Shown: positions 1 through 8,336 of the stretch, in pieces | How the letters are laid out: each line of letters starts with the position of its first letter | How positions within the stretch are numbered: position 1 is the first letter of the stretch | From: JBMNGO01 sp050949885 | Lineage (GTDB): Bacteria; Bacillota; Syntrophomonadia; Syntrophomonadales; Syntrophomonadaceae | Length of the DNA: 64,000 nucleotides | Reading direction: 5' to 3' | NCBI GenBank assembly: GCA_050949885.1 | Contig: JBMNGO010000002.1 | Location: 124,001 to 188,000, forward strand | Translations under genes and position numbers: made by a program | The notes under the pieces: model-generated | Database searches by the model: none | What the model saw: the letters and a program-made list of their open reading frames with translations, nothing else | What the model was told of the DNA's origin: nothing

Positions 1-390
1 AACTTCCTCAGCGGTTTTTGTAGCACGAGCAATAATTTCCATGGCTTCCTTCCTGGATTCTGCTAAATTAGCCTGGGTTTCTTTCCGCATTTCTTCAATT
101 TCTGCTTTAACCTCTTCCGCATGTTTCAGCGAACCTTCAATGGCTGCGGCTCGCTGCTCCAGCATCGCATTTATGGGATTGTAAGCGAATTTATATATTA
201 TAGCCAGTAATATAAAGAAGTTTACTGCTGACCACCCAATTAAATAAGGATTCAGCCCCGGTGTGTGACTTGCCGGTTCAGGAATAGGTGCGTCAGTCCC
301 GCCAGCTGCCATGCAGAAGGTCGCAAATCCCATTACCATTATAAATGTTAAAAAGAGAACGGATAAATAAACCCTTCGGTTTCTCATCAC
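1..390 (-). CDS. atpF: ATP synthase Fo subunit b (N-terminal part, cut by window edge)
   Basis: Subunit b is the peripheral stalk linking Fo to F1. The visible 130 codons show a hydrophobic, signal-peptide-like segment (about residues 6-27), then a second membrane helix (about 47-66, containing NFFILLAIIYKFAY). A charged, Ala/Glu-rich helix follows that begins the dimeric stalk. The leading extra hydrophobic segment is less usual and may be a signal peptide or a second anchor. The gene runs off the left edge. Two starts are possible: GTG at 390 (about 10 nt behind GGAGG) and ATG at 387 (13 nt); I took GTG for spacing. It lies directly downstream of atpE in the order expected for an atp operon. 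Confidence 0.9.
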   Translation of the reverse strand, partial: MMRNRRVYLSVLFLTFIMVMGFATFCMAAGGTDAPIPEPASHTPGLNPYLIGWSAVNFFILLAIIYKFAYNPINAMLEQRAAAIEGSLKHAEEVKAEIEEMRKETQANLAESRKEAMEIIARATKTAEEV

Positions 391-499
391 GGATGTGCTA
401 CCTCCAATCTGCTAAAATTATTCAGGGCGATAGAACTCTTTTGAAATCTAAATACTACTTACTCTACCGCCCTTAATTACAAAAAAGTTGACTTATCCT

Positions 500-721
500 T
501 TACGACATTTTCCCAATTAACATAAATGCAATAAGTAAGCCGTAAATAGTTAACGTTTCGATAAAGGCAAACGTAATGAACATGAGAGTTCTTACATCGC
601 CTGCCACTTCTGGTTGTCTTGCGATGGCTTCAATAGCTTTACCACCGGCAACACCCATTCCTACTCCACCACCAAGTCCTGCGATGGATACGGCTAGACC
701 AGCGCCTAATGCAATACCCAT
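500..721 (-). CDS. atpE: ATP synthase Fo subunit c (rotor ring)
   Basis: This is a 73-residue, two-helix hairpin proteolipid that forms the c-ring carrying the coupling ion. The conserved loop ARQPE is at residues 34-38 and the ion-binding carboxylate is Glu55 in the second helix. Glu55 is followed by Thr56 and then Tyr60, as in Na+-binding c subunits. The glutamine that completes the Na+ site in the Ilyobacter tartaricus subunit (Gln32) is replaced by Met22. Ion specificity therefore cannot be read with certainty. The start is an ATG behind AAAGGAGGG. It sits between atpB and atpF on the minus strand. Confidence 0.96.
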   Translation of the reverse strand: MGIALGAGLAVSIAGLGGGVGMGVAGGKAIEAIARQPEVAGDVRTLMFITFAFIETLTIYGLLIAFMLIGKMS

Positions 722-787
722 TTCTTTACCCTCCTTTATTTATCTCACAAATTATGGTCCCATTGACCAGATTAACATGATAGTTTA

Positions 788-1471
788 TTAATGACCCTCA
801 CCTGTAGATGCAGCAATATAACTGGCTGATAGTATTGTGAACACTATCGCCTGGATAGCCCCTAAAAGTACACTCAGCATCATTAGTACAGATGGCACAA
901 AAAAAGGTACCAGGAACAACATGTAAGCAATAACCATTTCTTCCCCAAAAATGTTTCCGAATAAACGGACTGTCAGGGATAACGGATGGGTTATCTCTTC
1001 CAAGAGGTTTAATGGCAACATCAACGGACTCGGTTGAATAAAATGTTTAAGATAATGTCCTCCGTGTTCTTTTACACCTGCATAGTGGACAGCGCATACA
1101 GTGATCAGAGCCAAAGCTAGAGTAACATTCCAGTTGCTGGTTGCAGGCTGAAAGCCCGGGACACTGCCAGCTCCAGGTATCAGTCCACTGTAATTGCTAA
1201 GTAAAATAAAGAGGAAAAACGATGTGAGCAGGGGGGCCCACTTTTTTGCAACATGCTCTTTGTCCATCAACTGGGTAAAGAAATCATAGGTCCAGATTAT
1301 GACCATTTCAAAAGCATTTTGCAGCCCACGAGGGACCATTTGCATGTTCTTTGTAGCAGAAAAGGCTATTACTCCAATAATAGCAATAATAACCCACTCG
1401 GTAACTACAATATGATGGACTGGAATCGGCCCAATGTGAATGAAAGTACTATCCCAGAAACCAAATATCAT
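788..1471 (-). CDS. atpB: ATP synthase Fo subunit a
   Basis: Subunit a is the membrane stator that provides the half-channels for the coupling ion. At about 227 residues it has the family's usual length. The essential arginine lies in SLTVRLFGN in the penultimate helix region, and several long hydrophobic helices are evident. I chose ATG at 1471 over GTG at 1477 because the G-rich Shine-Dalgarno (GGGGGG) is 8 nt from the ATG and only 2 nt from the GTG. The gene precedes atpE by 66 nt and follows the small atpZ-like gene by about 113 nt. Confidence 0.96.
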   Translation of the reverse strand: MIFGFWDSTFIHIGPIPVHHIVVTEWVIIAIIGVIAFSATKNMQMVPRGLQNAFEMVIIWTYDFFTQLMDKEHVAKKWAPLLTSFFLFILLSNYSGLIPGAGSVPGFQPATSNWNVTLALALITVCAVHYAGVKEHGGHYLKHFIQPSPLMLPLNLLEEITHPLSLTVRLFGNIFGEEMVIAYMLFLVPFFVPSVLMMLSVLLGAIQAIVFTILSASYIAASTGEGH

Positions 1472-1584
1472 CTTCACTTCCCCCCTTCCTATATATTCTT
1501 GTCTCCGTACTGCCAGCCCATTTGCACACTAAACTAAAGCCAGGGGCCTGGCTTTGTAGCCCGTTTAATAAGTTTTTCAACCCA

Positions 1585-1821
1585 CTATTTATGGTTGCTT
1601 TCTCGCGAACTGTTGCGCCCGGCAACCCTCTCCCACATGACTTTCATTGCTGTAGCAACCCCCAACAGGCACCCAACTACCGTCAGCCAGGGATCTGTTG
1701 CCAATTTGGCATCCAACCAGCGCCCACCAAGGCACCCTATTGCTACTGCAGCAGCAATAGTGGTACCCAGGTTAATGGCATCACTTAAAGACTTCGCCCA
1801 GTGTTTCTTTTTTTGAGCCAT
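1585..1821 (-). CDS. AtpZ/AtpI-like small membrane protein, first gene of the atp operon
   Basis: The product has 78 residues: a basic N-terminus followed by two predicted membrane helices (about 15-34 and 44-62) separated by GGRWLDAKL. This matches the AtpZ ('ATPase gene 1') family encoded at the head of atp operons. Proposed family roles are help in c-ring assembly or Mg2+/Ca2+ supply. The start is an ATG 4-5 nt behind AGAGGTG. It is too short to be the classical ~120-aa AtpI, and no such gene fits between it and atpB. Family assignment rests on size, topology and position. Confidence 0.78.
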   Translation of the reverse strand: MAQKKKHWAKSLSDAINLGTTIAAAVAIGCLGGRWLDAKLATDPWLTVVGCLLGVATAMKVMWERVAGRNSSRESNHK

Positions 1822-1913
1822 TAATGCACCTCTGCTTTGCCTACCTGTTTAATTTTCGTCGTCCACAATAAAAATCCTTTTTTATTTATAAATTTTTTAA
1901 AACTGATGTCGAA

Positions 1914-1942
1914 TTATTAAGAAAACTTACTCTAATTGTAAA
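1914..1942 (-). promoter_or_regulatory. Weak sigma-A promoter candidate for the atp operon
   Basis: Reading the minus strand, TTTACA (1937-1942) is followed after 17 nt by TAATAA (1914-1919), about 95 nt before the first atp gene. The -35 is good but the -10 matches poorly. The AT-rich stretch contains other possible -10 boxes, so the exact site is uncertain. Confidence 0.33.
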
Positions 1943-2018
1943 TAATGTTATAATTTGGTTATAGTATATTCTTATTGATGCTACCTAATATATATTAATT
2001 TATTGTTTTCATAAAATA

Positions 2019-2040
2019 AAGGCCGGGGTTAGCCGGCCTT
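2019..2040 (-). terminator. Rho-independent terminator after the zinc-ribbon gene
   Basis: An 8-bp perfect stem (AAGGCCGG / CCGGCCTT) with a 6-nt loop is followed on the minus strand by TATTTTAT. It lies 14 nt after the stop of the gene ending at 2055 and insulates it from the atp operon. The plus-strand side is also T-rich. Confidence 0.8.
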
Positions 2041-2054
2041 TTTATTTAACTATA

Positions 2055-2345
2055 CTAATACGCTACTTTACGTTGTTTTTGAAAACACTCCATACAAAAT
2101 ACCGGCCGACCATCAACGGGCCTGAACGGAACCTGGGTTTCAACTCCACACTCGGCACAAACCGCATTAAACATTTCCCGTGGACTTCTGTTTCCACTAC
2201 GGTTATTCCTTCTATTGGTGCGGCAATCCCGGCAACGTTTGGGTTCATTTTCGAAACCCTTTTCATGATAGAATTCCTGTTCGCCAGAAGTAAAAACAAA
2301 TTCCTGTCCACAATCCTGGCATACTAATGTTTTGTCCTCAAACAT
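2055..2345 (-). CDS. Zinc-ribbon domain protein
   Basis: This is a 96-residue, highly charged cytoplasmic protein with two CxxC...CxxC zinc-ribbon units. The first is Cys9/Cys12 with Cys38/Cys41 and the second is Cys62/Cys65 with Cys83/Cys86. An Arg/Asn-rich linker (about 42-55) joins them. Small double-ribbon proteins of this type are common in Firmicutes and Chloroflexi and have no established function; nucleic-acid or protein binding is an inference. The gene is monocistronic, with its own strong promoter and terminator. Confidence 0.85.
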   Translation of the reverse strand: MFEDKTLVCQDCGQEFVFTSGEQEFYHEKGFENEPKRCRDCRTNRRNNRSGNRSPREMFNAVCAECGVETQVPFRPVDGRPVFCMECFQKQRKVAY

Positions 2346-2410
2346 GAAAAAACTCCCTCACTTTATTTGTGGTTTTGGCCGAGTACATTTTGTTCCCACG
2401 ACCTGCCCCT

Positions 2411-2439
2411 ATTATATATTTCTAAGCCTGTATTAGCAA
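2411..2439 (-). promoter_or_regulatory. Sigma-A promoter of the zinc-ribbon gene
   Basis: On the minus strand TTGCTA (2434-2439) is followed after exactly 17 nt by a perfect TATAAT (2411-2416), about 66 nt upstream of the start codon at 2345. Confidence 0.75.
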
Positions 2440-2504
2440 GAAAATCGGAATTATTTTAATATTACGGCCCTTAACCCTCATTATTGGGAGCTTAACCCTA
2501 TCAT

Positions 2505-3245
2505 TTAACAACTGATTCCAGTGGCCCAATTTATTACAGATACTTTTTGGGCTCCTGCCTCTAGCAGCGTCCGGGTGCACTCCCGGCAGGTGGACCCGGT
2601 TGTATAAATATCGTCAACTAATAAGATTCTTTTGCCCTTTATTTTGTGGGGCTGGGTCACCTGGAAAGCACACCTCAGGTTTTGCTCCCTCTCCTTCTTG
2701 GTAAGCTCTCTTTGAGACGGCGTTTCCTTGGTCCTCTGCAAAATCTGGCAGTCCATCTTTACCCCAATGGTCCGGCTGATATGGCAGCCTAACAGCTCAG
2801 TCTGGTTAAATCCCCGCTGTTTCAGGCTTCCCTGGGAAGCAGGTACGGGTATAATCAGATCCAAAGGCCAGAATTCTGGTTCACTCTTTACCTTTTCTCC
2901 CATCATTTGCCCCATTTTCTCCGCCAATTTTTTCCTGCACATAAATTTAAATACTTTAATGGCCACCCGATAGAGTTCATCATAGGGGCCAACCGCGCGA
3001 GCAATATGAAACTCAGGAGCATATTGCTGACAATCCGTGCATATTCTTTGATCTTTAAGCAAATATTTGCCGCATTTTTCGCAAATCGGCAGATAGGTAC
3101 TCATTTTTTCCAGTTTATCATGGCACTGAGAACACCAGGGGCGGTTTGTATTATAACGGCCTGGTGCACGGCACAAACAACATACATGCTGGGGAAATAT
3201 TAAATCAATTAGCCAATTTTTTATGGTTTCGAAATAATGGCGCAT
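2505..3245 (-). CDS. comF: ComF family phosphoribosyltransferase-like protein
   Basis: The product has 246 residues, the usual ComFC length. The N-terminal half has cysteine pairs of a zinc-binding region (Cys22/23/25, Cys38/41, Cys55/58, Cys69/72). The C-terminal half is a type I phosphoribosyltransferase fold with the PRPP loop ILLVDDIYTTGST (207-219) and the ComF signature RGFNQ (144-148). ComFC homologues take part in DNA uptake and transformation. The gene lies downstream of the DegS/DegU-like pair, as in Bacillus (degSU-comF). No comFA or comFB is next to it. The start ATG sits behind GAGGTGT. Confidence 0.93.
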   Translation of the reverse strand: MRHYFETIKNWLIDLIFPQHVCCLCRAPGRYNTNRPWCSQCHDKLEKMSTYLPICEKCGKYLLKDQRICTDCQQYAPEFHIARAVGPYDELYRVAIKVFKFMCRKKLAEKMGQMMGEKVKSEPEFWPLDLIIPVPASQGSLKQRGFNQTELLGCHISRTIGVKMDCQILQRTKETPSQRELTKKEREQNLRCAFQVTQPHKIKGKRILLVDDIYTTGSTCRECTRTLLEAGAQKVSVINWATGISC

Positions 3246-3309
3246 TTGTTAACACCTCATATTTACCTTAGCATATTTTGAGCGGCCTAGATCTTCACAA
3301 ATAATAGAA

Positions 3310-3351
3310 AAATGACCGTATTAAGGTGGATACCATTCATCACGGTCATTT
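3310..3351 (-). terminator. Terminator after the small membrane protein gene
   Basis: A 10-bp perfect stem (AAATGACCGT / ACGGTCATTT) encloses a 22-nt loop that can itself pair weakly. On the minus strand it is followed by TTCTATTAT. It separates the gene ending at 3386 from comF. Confidence 0.75.
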
Positions 3352-3385
3352 ATCAGCTTATAGCATTATTTTACCATTTATCAGA

Positions 3386-3682
3386 CTAACTGCATTTTTT
3401 TCCTGGATTAAAATAAACAATTGAATGGTTCTTTTTTAATACATTTTCTATTATCATATCCTTTTTTCGGTCCTGGCCGGAAAAATCTTCTATTACCAGC
3501 CGATCTTCTCTACCCAGCCGTGATAAGGCTTTTTTAATGGCCATTTCTACATCCTGGTGGTCATTAAGATATAACCTAACTGCTCTAAAATTGGCCCGGG
3601 CTTTGTTTTTATTGGCCACCAGCAAGAAGATCATTATTGTCATCCACATGGCAAAAGCGAATATCTTGAGTAAAATGACCAT
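3386..3682 (-). CDS. Small membrane-anchored protein of unknown function
   Basis: The product has 98 residues with one N-terminal membrane helix (about 3-22). A basic cytoplasmic-type tail follows, with a short predicted alpha/beta segment ending in IVYFNPGKKCS. I do not recognise a family. The start was set at ATG 3682 because it has a perfect AGGAGG 7 nt upstream; an in-frame ATG at 3718 has no such signal. The gene follows the response regulator by about 80 nt in the same direction, so it may be co-transcribed with the two-component genes. Confidence 0.7.
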   Translation of the reverse strand: MVILLKIFAFAMWMTIMIFLLVANKNKARANFRAVRLYLNDHQDVEMAIKKALSRLGREDRLVIEDFSGQDRKKDMIIENVLKKNHSIVYFNPGKKCS

Positions 3683-3761
3683 AAATAAACCTCCTTTTAG
3701 CCAAAAGGTATATATCATAATATGCTAACCGGAGGTTGATTGATTACATAATATTTATTTG

Positions 3762-4403
3762 CTAGTCATCAACCACTATGCCGTTTTTCAGGGCATATAC
3801 AGCCGCCTGGGTTCTGTCTTTTACTCCCAGTTTGCGAAATAGGCTGGTAAGATGATTTTTTACGGTCTTTTCACTGATGAACATTAGATCCGCCATTTCC
3901 TTGTTGCTTTTTCCCTTAACCAGGAAGGAGAGAACATCTTTTTCTCTCTTGGTCAGCTTTATTTCCTCTTTTCTCCGGTTATTGCCTGTTATCTCACGCA
4001 CCAGCCGACTGGCTACCCGGGGATGAATAACCACTTCTCCTTTAATTACCCGGTGAATGGTATCGATCAATTCACTACCCACCACATCTTTTAGCACATA
4101 AGCTGAGACCCCGGACCTAACCATCTCCACCACCTTTTCATCTTCATAAATAGTCAAGGCAATGATTTTGGTTGACGGAAACTCCCTTTTAATCACTCGA
4201 GTTGCGGTTATGCCATCTGTGCCTGGCATGTTAACATCCATGAGAATAACTTCCGGCTGAGCTTTTCGGGCTATGTTAATAGCACCCTGGCCATCCCCCA
4301 CTTCAGTAATTATTTCAAAATTACCATCCATTTCTAAAAGTCTTCTCAGTCCTTCTCTGACCAGGGAGTGATCATCAGCTATAAGAACCCTGACTTTTCC
4401 CAT
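3762..4403 (-). CDS. DegU/NarL-type response regulator
   Basis: The product has 213 residues: a receiver domain (1-120) and a LuxR-type HTH domain (about 147-210). Acidic residues Asp10/Asp11 and the phosphoacceptor Asp56 (in ILMDVNMPG) are present, with the Thr and Lys of the switch region (ALT; VLKD). The HTH reads EMADLMFISEKTVKNHLTS. ATG 4403 is 6 nt behind GGAGG; a TTG at 4409 would leave no spacing. It overlaps the kinase gene by 29 nt, so the two are translationally coupled. Position before comF makes a degU orthologue plausible, though NarL-family members are hard to tell apart. Confidence 0.93.
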   Translation of the reverse strand: MGKVRVLIADDHSLVREGLRRLLEMDGNFEIITEVGDGQGAINIARKAQPEVILMDVNMPGTDGITATRVIKREFPSTKIIALTIYEDEKVVEMVRSGVSAYVLKDVVGSELIDTIHRVIKGEVVIHPRVASRLVREITGNNRRKEEIKLTKREKDVLSFLVKGKSNKEMADLMFISEKTVKNHLTSLFRKLGVKDRTQAAVYALKNGIVVDD

Positions 4404-5274
4404 TTGCAACCTCCCCCTCTAATGGCATCTTTATATGTATTCTGGTTCCCTTACCCTTACTTGATCGGATATCCATTTCTCCTCCCAAAAGCCCTACTCT
4501 CTCAGCCATTCCTTTAATGCCCAGATGTTCATGGCATGACCATACCTTCTCCGGATCAAACCCTGACCCTTTATCGGTTATTATTATTTGGAAACAGTAT
4601 CCTTTATCCTCCAGAATAACCTGAGCCTGGTTGACTCCGGAGTGCTTCCGGCTATTATTGATGGCCTCCTGGACCAGACGAAAGGCAGCATTTTCATAGA
4701 CAGGATCATATCTTTTTATTTTCCCGACAATTTTGAGATTTACCTCAAAGCCATACCTTTTTTTATACTGGGTAAAATACTTCCACAATAAGCTGCCCAG
4801 GTTTGCTCCTTCAGTTTCAACAGGTCTTAAATCATACATAATGGATCTAACTTGGCAAAGGGTTTCACTGATAATATCCTTCAACTTATCCAAGTCTGCA
4901 TCAGGAAGAGTCTTATTGGACCGCTTCTCCTCCATCACTTCCAACAACACTAAAAGACCGGCCAGGTTCTGCGCAACTCCGTCATGTAGCTCGCGGGCAA
5001 TCCTCTTACGCTCTTCCTCCCTGGCCTTAATGACAGCTTCACCATCATTAGAAGCGCCATTATTAACATTATCGAATATTTGGTAGAATTTTTTTGCTGG
5101 AAAAGCCTGATCAGGGGGAAATTTCCGATGCAGGTTTCCCCAATTGGTCATTTTACGATCCGCCAGAAGTCCTAAGGACTGCCTTTCTTTCTTCACCCGA
5201 TATTTGTTGCTAAAAGACCGGCATAATAGTACTTTCTTTTTCTCATAAAAAGGATTGTGAAATGGCATCGGCAT
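4375..5274 (-). CDS. DegS-like soluble sensor histidine kinase
   Basis: This 299-residue protein has no membrane segment and so is probably cytoplasmic, as DegS is. Residues 86-150 form a HisKA_3 dimerisation/phosphotransfer domain with the phosphoacceptor His97 in RELHDGVAQNL. The HATPase_c domain follows (about 190-290), with the N box AINNSRKHSG and G boxes DKGSGF and GIKGMAERV. The first ~75 residues match no domain I recognise. The start ATG lies behind AAAGGGAG. The partner is the overlapping response regulator. Confidence 0.9.
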   Translation of the reverse strand: MPMPFHNPFYEKKKVLLCRSFSNKYRVKKERQSLGLLADRKMTNWGNLHRKFPPDQAFPAKKFYQIFDNVNNGASNDGEAVIKAREEERKRIARELHDGVAQNLAGLLVLLEVMEEKRSNKTLPDADLDKLKDIISETLCQVRSIMYDLRPVETEGANLGSLLWKYFTQYKKRYGFEVNLKIVGKIKRYDPVYENAAFRLVQEAINNSRKHSGVNQAQVILEDKGYCFQIIITDKGSGFDPEKVWSCHEHLGIKGMAERVGLLGGEMDIRSSKGKGTRIHIKMPLEGEVANGKSQGSYS

Positions 5275-5398
5275 TTTTCTCCCTTTGCTTTTTGACCCTA
5301 ACTGACTAATTTGTGAGGGGGTTATAGTCCTAATTTTAAGCTTTTTTATTACTTTCGACCCTAATCCTAATTATTCCTGTTTTTTCTCCAATTTGTAT

Positions 5399-5423
5399 AA
5401 AAAAACCCGGCTAATGCCGGTTT
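5399..5423 (-). terminator. Terminator after the phosphohexomutase gene
   Basis: A hairpin built on CCGGC / GCCGG with a 4-nt loop and flanking A/T pairs is followed on the minus strand by seven T residues. It lies about 40 nt beyond the stop at 5462. Confidence 0.85.
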
Positions 5424-5461
5424 ATGGGGCTAATTATAATTTTTTGTTATATTTCGATTTT

Positions 5462-6889
5462 TTAGTACTTAATGTTCATTCCATTAATTACCTGATCCTT
5501 TATCAGTTCCAAATTCTCCTCGTCACTGGCTTCGACATACAGTCTGACTAAACTTTCCGTACCAGAAGTCCTAATCAAAAACCAGCTTCCATCCTCCAAT
5601 AATACTTTAAGTCCTTCTTCCCGGGAGATGGTATCAACCTTGGCAGATGCTACGGTTTTAGGACTGTAGGCGGCTATTTGCGACATAATCTCCGCTTTGG
5701 CGGTTTTGGCTACTTTAATATCGAACCTTTTGCTCACGGCTTTTCCATACTCTTGATCCAATGTCTCTTTTATTTCCTTGAGGCTCTTTTCCTGGGCAGC
5801 AATCATTTCTACTGCCAGCAGCCCGGCCAAAATCCCGTCTTTCTCCGGAATGTGGCCCAGCATGCTGAACCCTCCGCTTTCCTCTCCTCCCATAATACAC
5901 CCTTTTTCCCTCAATGCTTGGCTAATATACTTGAACCCTACCGGAGTTTCCAACACAGATAATCCATTTTTTCTGGCTATCCGGTCAATCATATGAGTGG
6001 TGGCTACCGTTCTGGCTACCGGCCCCCTACCGGTGCGGGTTTTCAATAGATGATCCAGCAGCAGATACAAAAAAGTATTAGCGTTAACGAAACTGCCGCC
6101 CTGGTCAATAATGCCAAACCTGTCCGCATCCCCATCCATGGCTAGCCCTATATGCGCATTGTAACTTACAACAGCTCTTTTCAGGTCGGACAAGTTGCTT
6201 TCTGTAGGTTCAGGAAGCAATCCTCCGAATAGTACATCACGAAAGTTATTAATAGTTTTTACTTCACAGCCCCATTCAGACAAAAGATTGCTGAGATATC
6301 CAATTCCAGCTCCAAACATAGGATCTACAATAACCTTGAGATTTCTTTTCTTAAATACTTCTACATCAACTATTTTACTTAGATGTAGCAGGTAATCCCG
6401 ATCAACGTCTATTTCCTCGTATAAACCTAACTGACTGGCTTCATCCAAGTTAAGCCCATAAACCTTTCCGCCACTGACAATACGCTCTAATTCCGCTTCT
6501 ATGGCATTTGTCACTTCAGGCATAGCGGGGCCGGCATATTCAGGAATAAATTTTAATCCGTTATATTCCGGCGGGTTATGGCTGGCGGTTATCATCACTG
6601 CTCCTCCTGCTTCCACCAGGGTAATTGCAAAAGCAGTAACCGGGGTGGGGGTAGTTTTATTCAGGAAATAGACTTTAATTCCGTTACCCACCATTACCTG
6701 AGCACACTCGCGAGCAAATTGCTGGGACATAAACCGGTTATCATAACCGATTACCAGTCCTTTTTTTTTGGCACCGCTATTACTGACAAAACTGGCTATT
6801 GCTTGGGCCACTTTACGGCAATTATCAAAAGTAAAGTCCTTGGCTATTATGGCCCTCCAGCCATCGGTACCAAACCTTATACCAGACAT
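5462..6889 (-). CDS. Phosphoglucomutase/phosphomannomutase family protein
   Basis: This is an alpha-D-phosphohexomutase of 475 residues that moves phosphate between C1 and C6 of a hexose phosphate. The four family signatures are present in order: catalytic serine loop TASHNP, metal loop DGDADR, sugar-binding loop GGEESGGF, and phosphate-binding loop RTSGTES. GGEESGGF differs from the GGEQSGH typical of GlmM, so glucose or mannose phosphate is likelier than glucosamine phosphate; the substrate stays open. ATG 6889 is 7 nt behind AGGAGG, which removes 8 residues of a longer frame. The adjacent wecB suggests sugar-nucleotide supply for wall polymers. Confidence 0.93.
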   Translation of the reverse strand: MSGIRFGTDGWRAIIAKDFTFDNCRKVAQAIASFVSNSGAKKKGLVIGYDNRFMSQQFARECAQVMVGNGIKVYFLNKTTPTPVTAFAITLVEAGGAVMITASHNPPEYNGLKFIPEYAGPAMPEVTNAIEAELERIVSGGKVYGLNLDEASQLGLYEEIDVDRDYLLHLSKIVDVEVFKKRNLKVIVDPMFGAGIGYLSNLLSEWGCEVKTINNFRDVLFGGLLPEPTESNLSDLKRAVVSYNAHIGLAMDGDADRFGIIDQGGSFVNANTFLYLLLDHLLKTRTGRGPVARTVATTHMIDRIARKNGLSVLETPVGFKYISQALREKGCIMGGEESGGFSMLGHIPEKDGILAGLLAVEMIAAQEKSLKEIKETLDQEYGKAVSKRFDIKVAKTAKAEIMSQIAAYSPKTVASAKVDTISREEGLKVLLEDGSWFLIRTSGTESLVRLYVEASDEENLELIKDQVINGMNIKY

Positions 6890-6985
6890 AGGAATCCTCC
6901 TTTGTATTAACAACCCAGTTAGTTTTTACCAAACTATCATTCTCTTATTTTACCTGGCAAACTAGCAATTCATTCCTTTTTTAGC

Positions 6986-8113
6986 TTAGTTGCCTTTTCT
7001 AGAATATAAAAAGTCCAGCAATATTTTAACAATGCGCCGGGATGCTTTTCCATCACCGTATGGGTTGATAGCCCTAGCCATTTTATCATATTCTTCTTTA
7101 TCATGCAGCAATCGGCATGCTTCTTTATATATCCGCTGCTGGTTAGTACCCACCAGTTTTACGGTTCCCGCCTGCACAGCTTCCGGTCGCTCTGTAGTAT
7201 TCCGCAGTACCAGCACCGGTTTCCCCAGGGAGGGAGCCTCTTCCTGGAGCCCCCCCGAATCCGTCAATACTAAGAAGGAGCGATTCATCAGGTTCGCAAA
7301 TGGCTCATAGTCAAGAGGTTCAATAAGGTGAATTCTTTCCCGGTGACCCAATACTCGCCAGGCCAGGTCGTACACTATCGGGTTTTTATGCACGGGAAAA
7401 ACCACTTCAATATCTTTATACTCTTCAACCAGATCCAGTAATGCCCGATATATGTTTTCCATTTGCTTTCCCCAGTTTTCCCTGCGGTGGGTAGTAACCA
7501 AAAGGATCCTCTTATTGAGATTAACACCCTTAATCTCATCCCCAAATTGGTAATCGTCCTTTACCGTCGCTAAAAGAGCATCAATGACGGTATTGCCTGT
7601 AACCCAAATCTTAAATGGGGCGGTGGCCTCAGCTAAGAGGTTTTCCCGTGCGGTATCAGTAGGGGCAAAATGGAGATCGGCCAGTTTACCAGTCAGAGTT
7701 CTGTTGATTTCCTCCGGAAAGGGCGAATACTTATTACGGGTACGAAGGCCAGCCTCCACATGTCCAACCGGAATCCTCTGATAAAACCCAGCCAGTGAGG
7801 CAGCGAAAGTAGTGGTAGTATCTCCATGAACCAGAACCACCTGGGGCTGTTCTTTTTCCAATATGGGCTGCAGCCCGTTTAAAACCCCCGTGGTAATACT
7901 AAAGAGATCCTGTTTCTCTTTCATCAAATCCAGATCATAATCGGGTTTAATCCTAAACAGATGTAAAACCTGGTCCAGCATCTCACGGTGCTGAGCGGTG
8001 ACTACAACAACTGTTTCGATTTCTTTTACTTTTTGCAGTTCTTTGATTACCGGAGCCATTTTTATCGCTTCCGGCCTGGTGCCGAATATAACCATAACCT
8101 TGCCTAAATACAA
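6986..8113 (-). CDS. wecB: UDP-N-acetylglucosamine 2-epimerase (non-hydrolysing)
   Basis: It interconverts UDP-GlcNAc and UDP-ManNAc, the ManNAc donor for wall teichoic acid or other envelope glycopolymers. The product has about 375 residues, the usual length. Family motifs are GTRPEAIKMAPV at the N-terminus, HVEAGLRT, EEINRTLTG, TTHRRENWG and the nucleotide-binding LTDSGGLQEEAP. The start is TTG 8113: GGAGG lies 8 nt upstream, while the first ATG (8095) would be about 26 nt away. TagO- and LCP-type genes elsewhere in the window fit the same pathway. Confidence 0.95.
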   Translation of the reverse strand: MYLGKVMVIFGTRPEAIKMAPVIKELQKVKEIETVVVVTAQHREMLDQVLHLFRIKPDYDLDLMKEKQDLFSITTGVLNGLQPILEKEQPQVVLVHGDTTTTFAASLAGFYQRIPVGHVEAGLRTRNKYSPFPEEINRTLTGKLADLHFAPTDTARENLLAEATAPFKIWVTGNTVIDALLATVKDDYQFGDEIKGVNLNKRILLVTTHRRENWGKQMENIYRALLDLVEEYKDIEVVFPVHKNPIVYDLAWRVLGHRERIHLIEPLDYEPFANLMNRSFLVLTDSGGLQEEAPSLGKPVLVLRNTTERPEAVQAGTVKLVGTNQQRIYKEACRLLHDKEEYDKMARAINPYGDGKASRRIVKILLDFLYSRKGN

Positions 8114-8249
8114 TTTCTATTCCTCCAAAAAGCTCCTTGGCTATTTTTATGTATATTTTGGTTTAATATGAAACAACTTTTCTTTCTCAGTTCAATTCCA
8201 TTAAGAACCGCAAAAATCCTTTTAAATTATTCTATTTTGCTGTAAACCA

Positions 8250-8328
8250 CGGGGACAGTTCTTGACTTGCATTTGATAATTTAGAATCTGACAGATTTTG
8301 GGGGAAATGTAAGTCAGAACCGTCCCCG
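8250..8328. repeat. REP-like imperfect palindrome A
   Basis: The left arm (8250-8274, CGGGGACAGTTCTTGACTTG then CATTT) pairs with the right arm (8305-8328), differing by two substitutions and one base gain. The spacer is about 30 nt. It fills the gap between wecB and the TetR gene. The core GGGGAC(A/G)GTTCT recurs in palindromes B and E. Such palindromes in Firmicutes are often linked to REP-associated (IS200-like) transposases; no transposase is present here. Confidence 0.75.
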
Positions 8329-8336
8329 CTGGCGCC

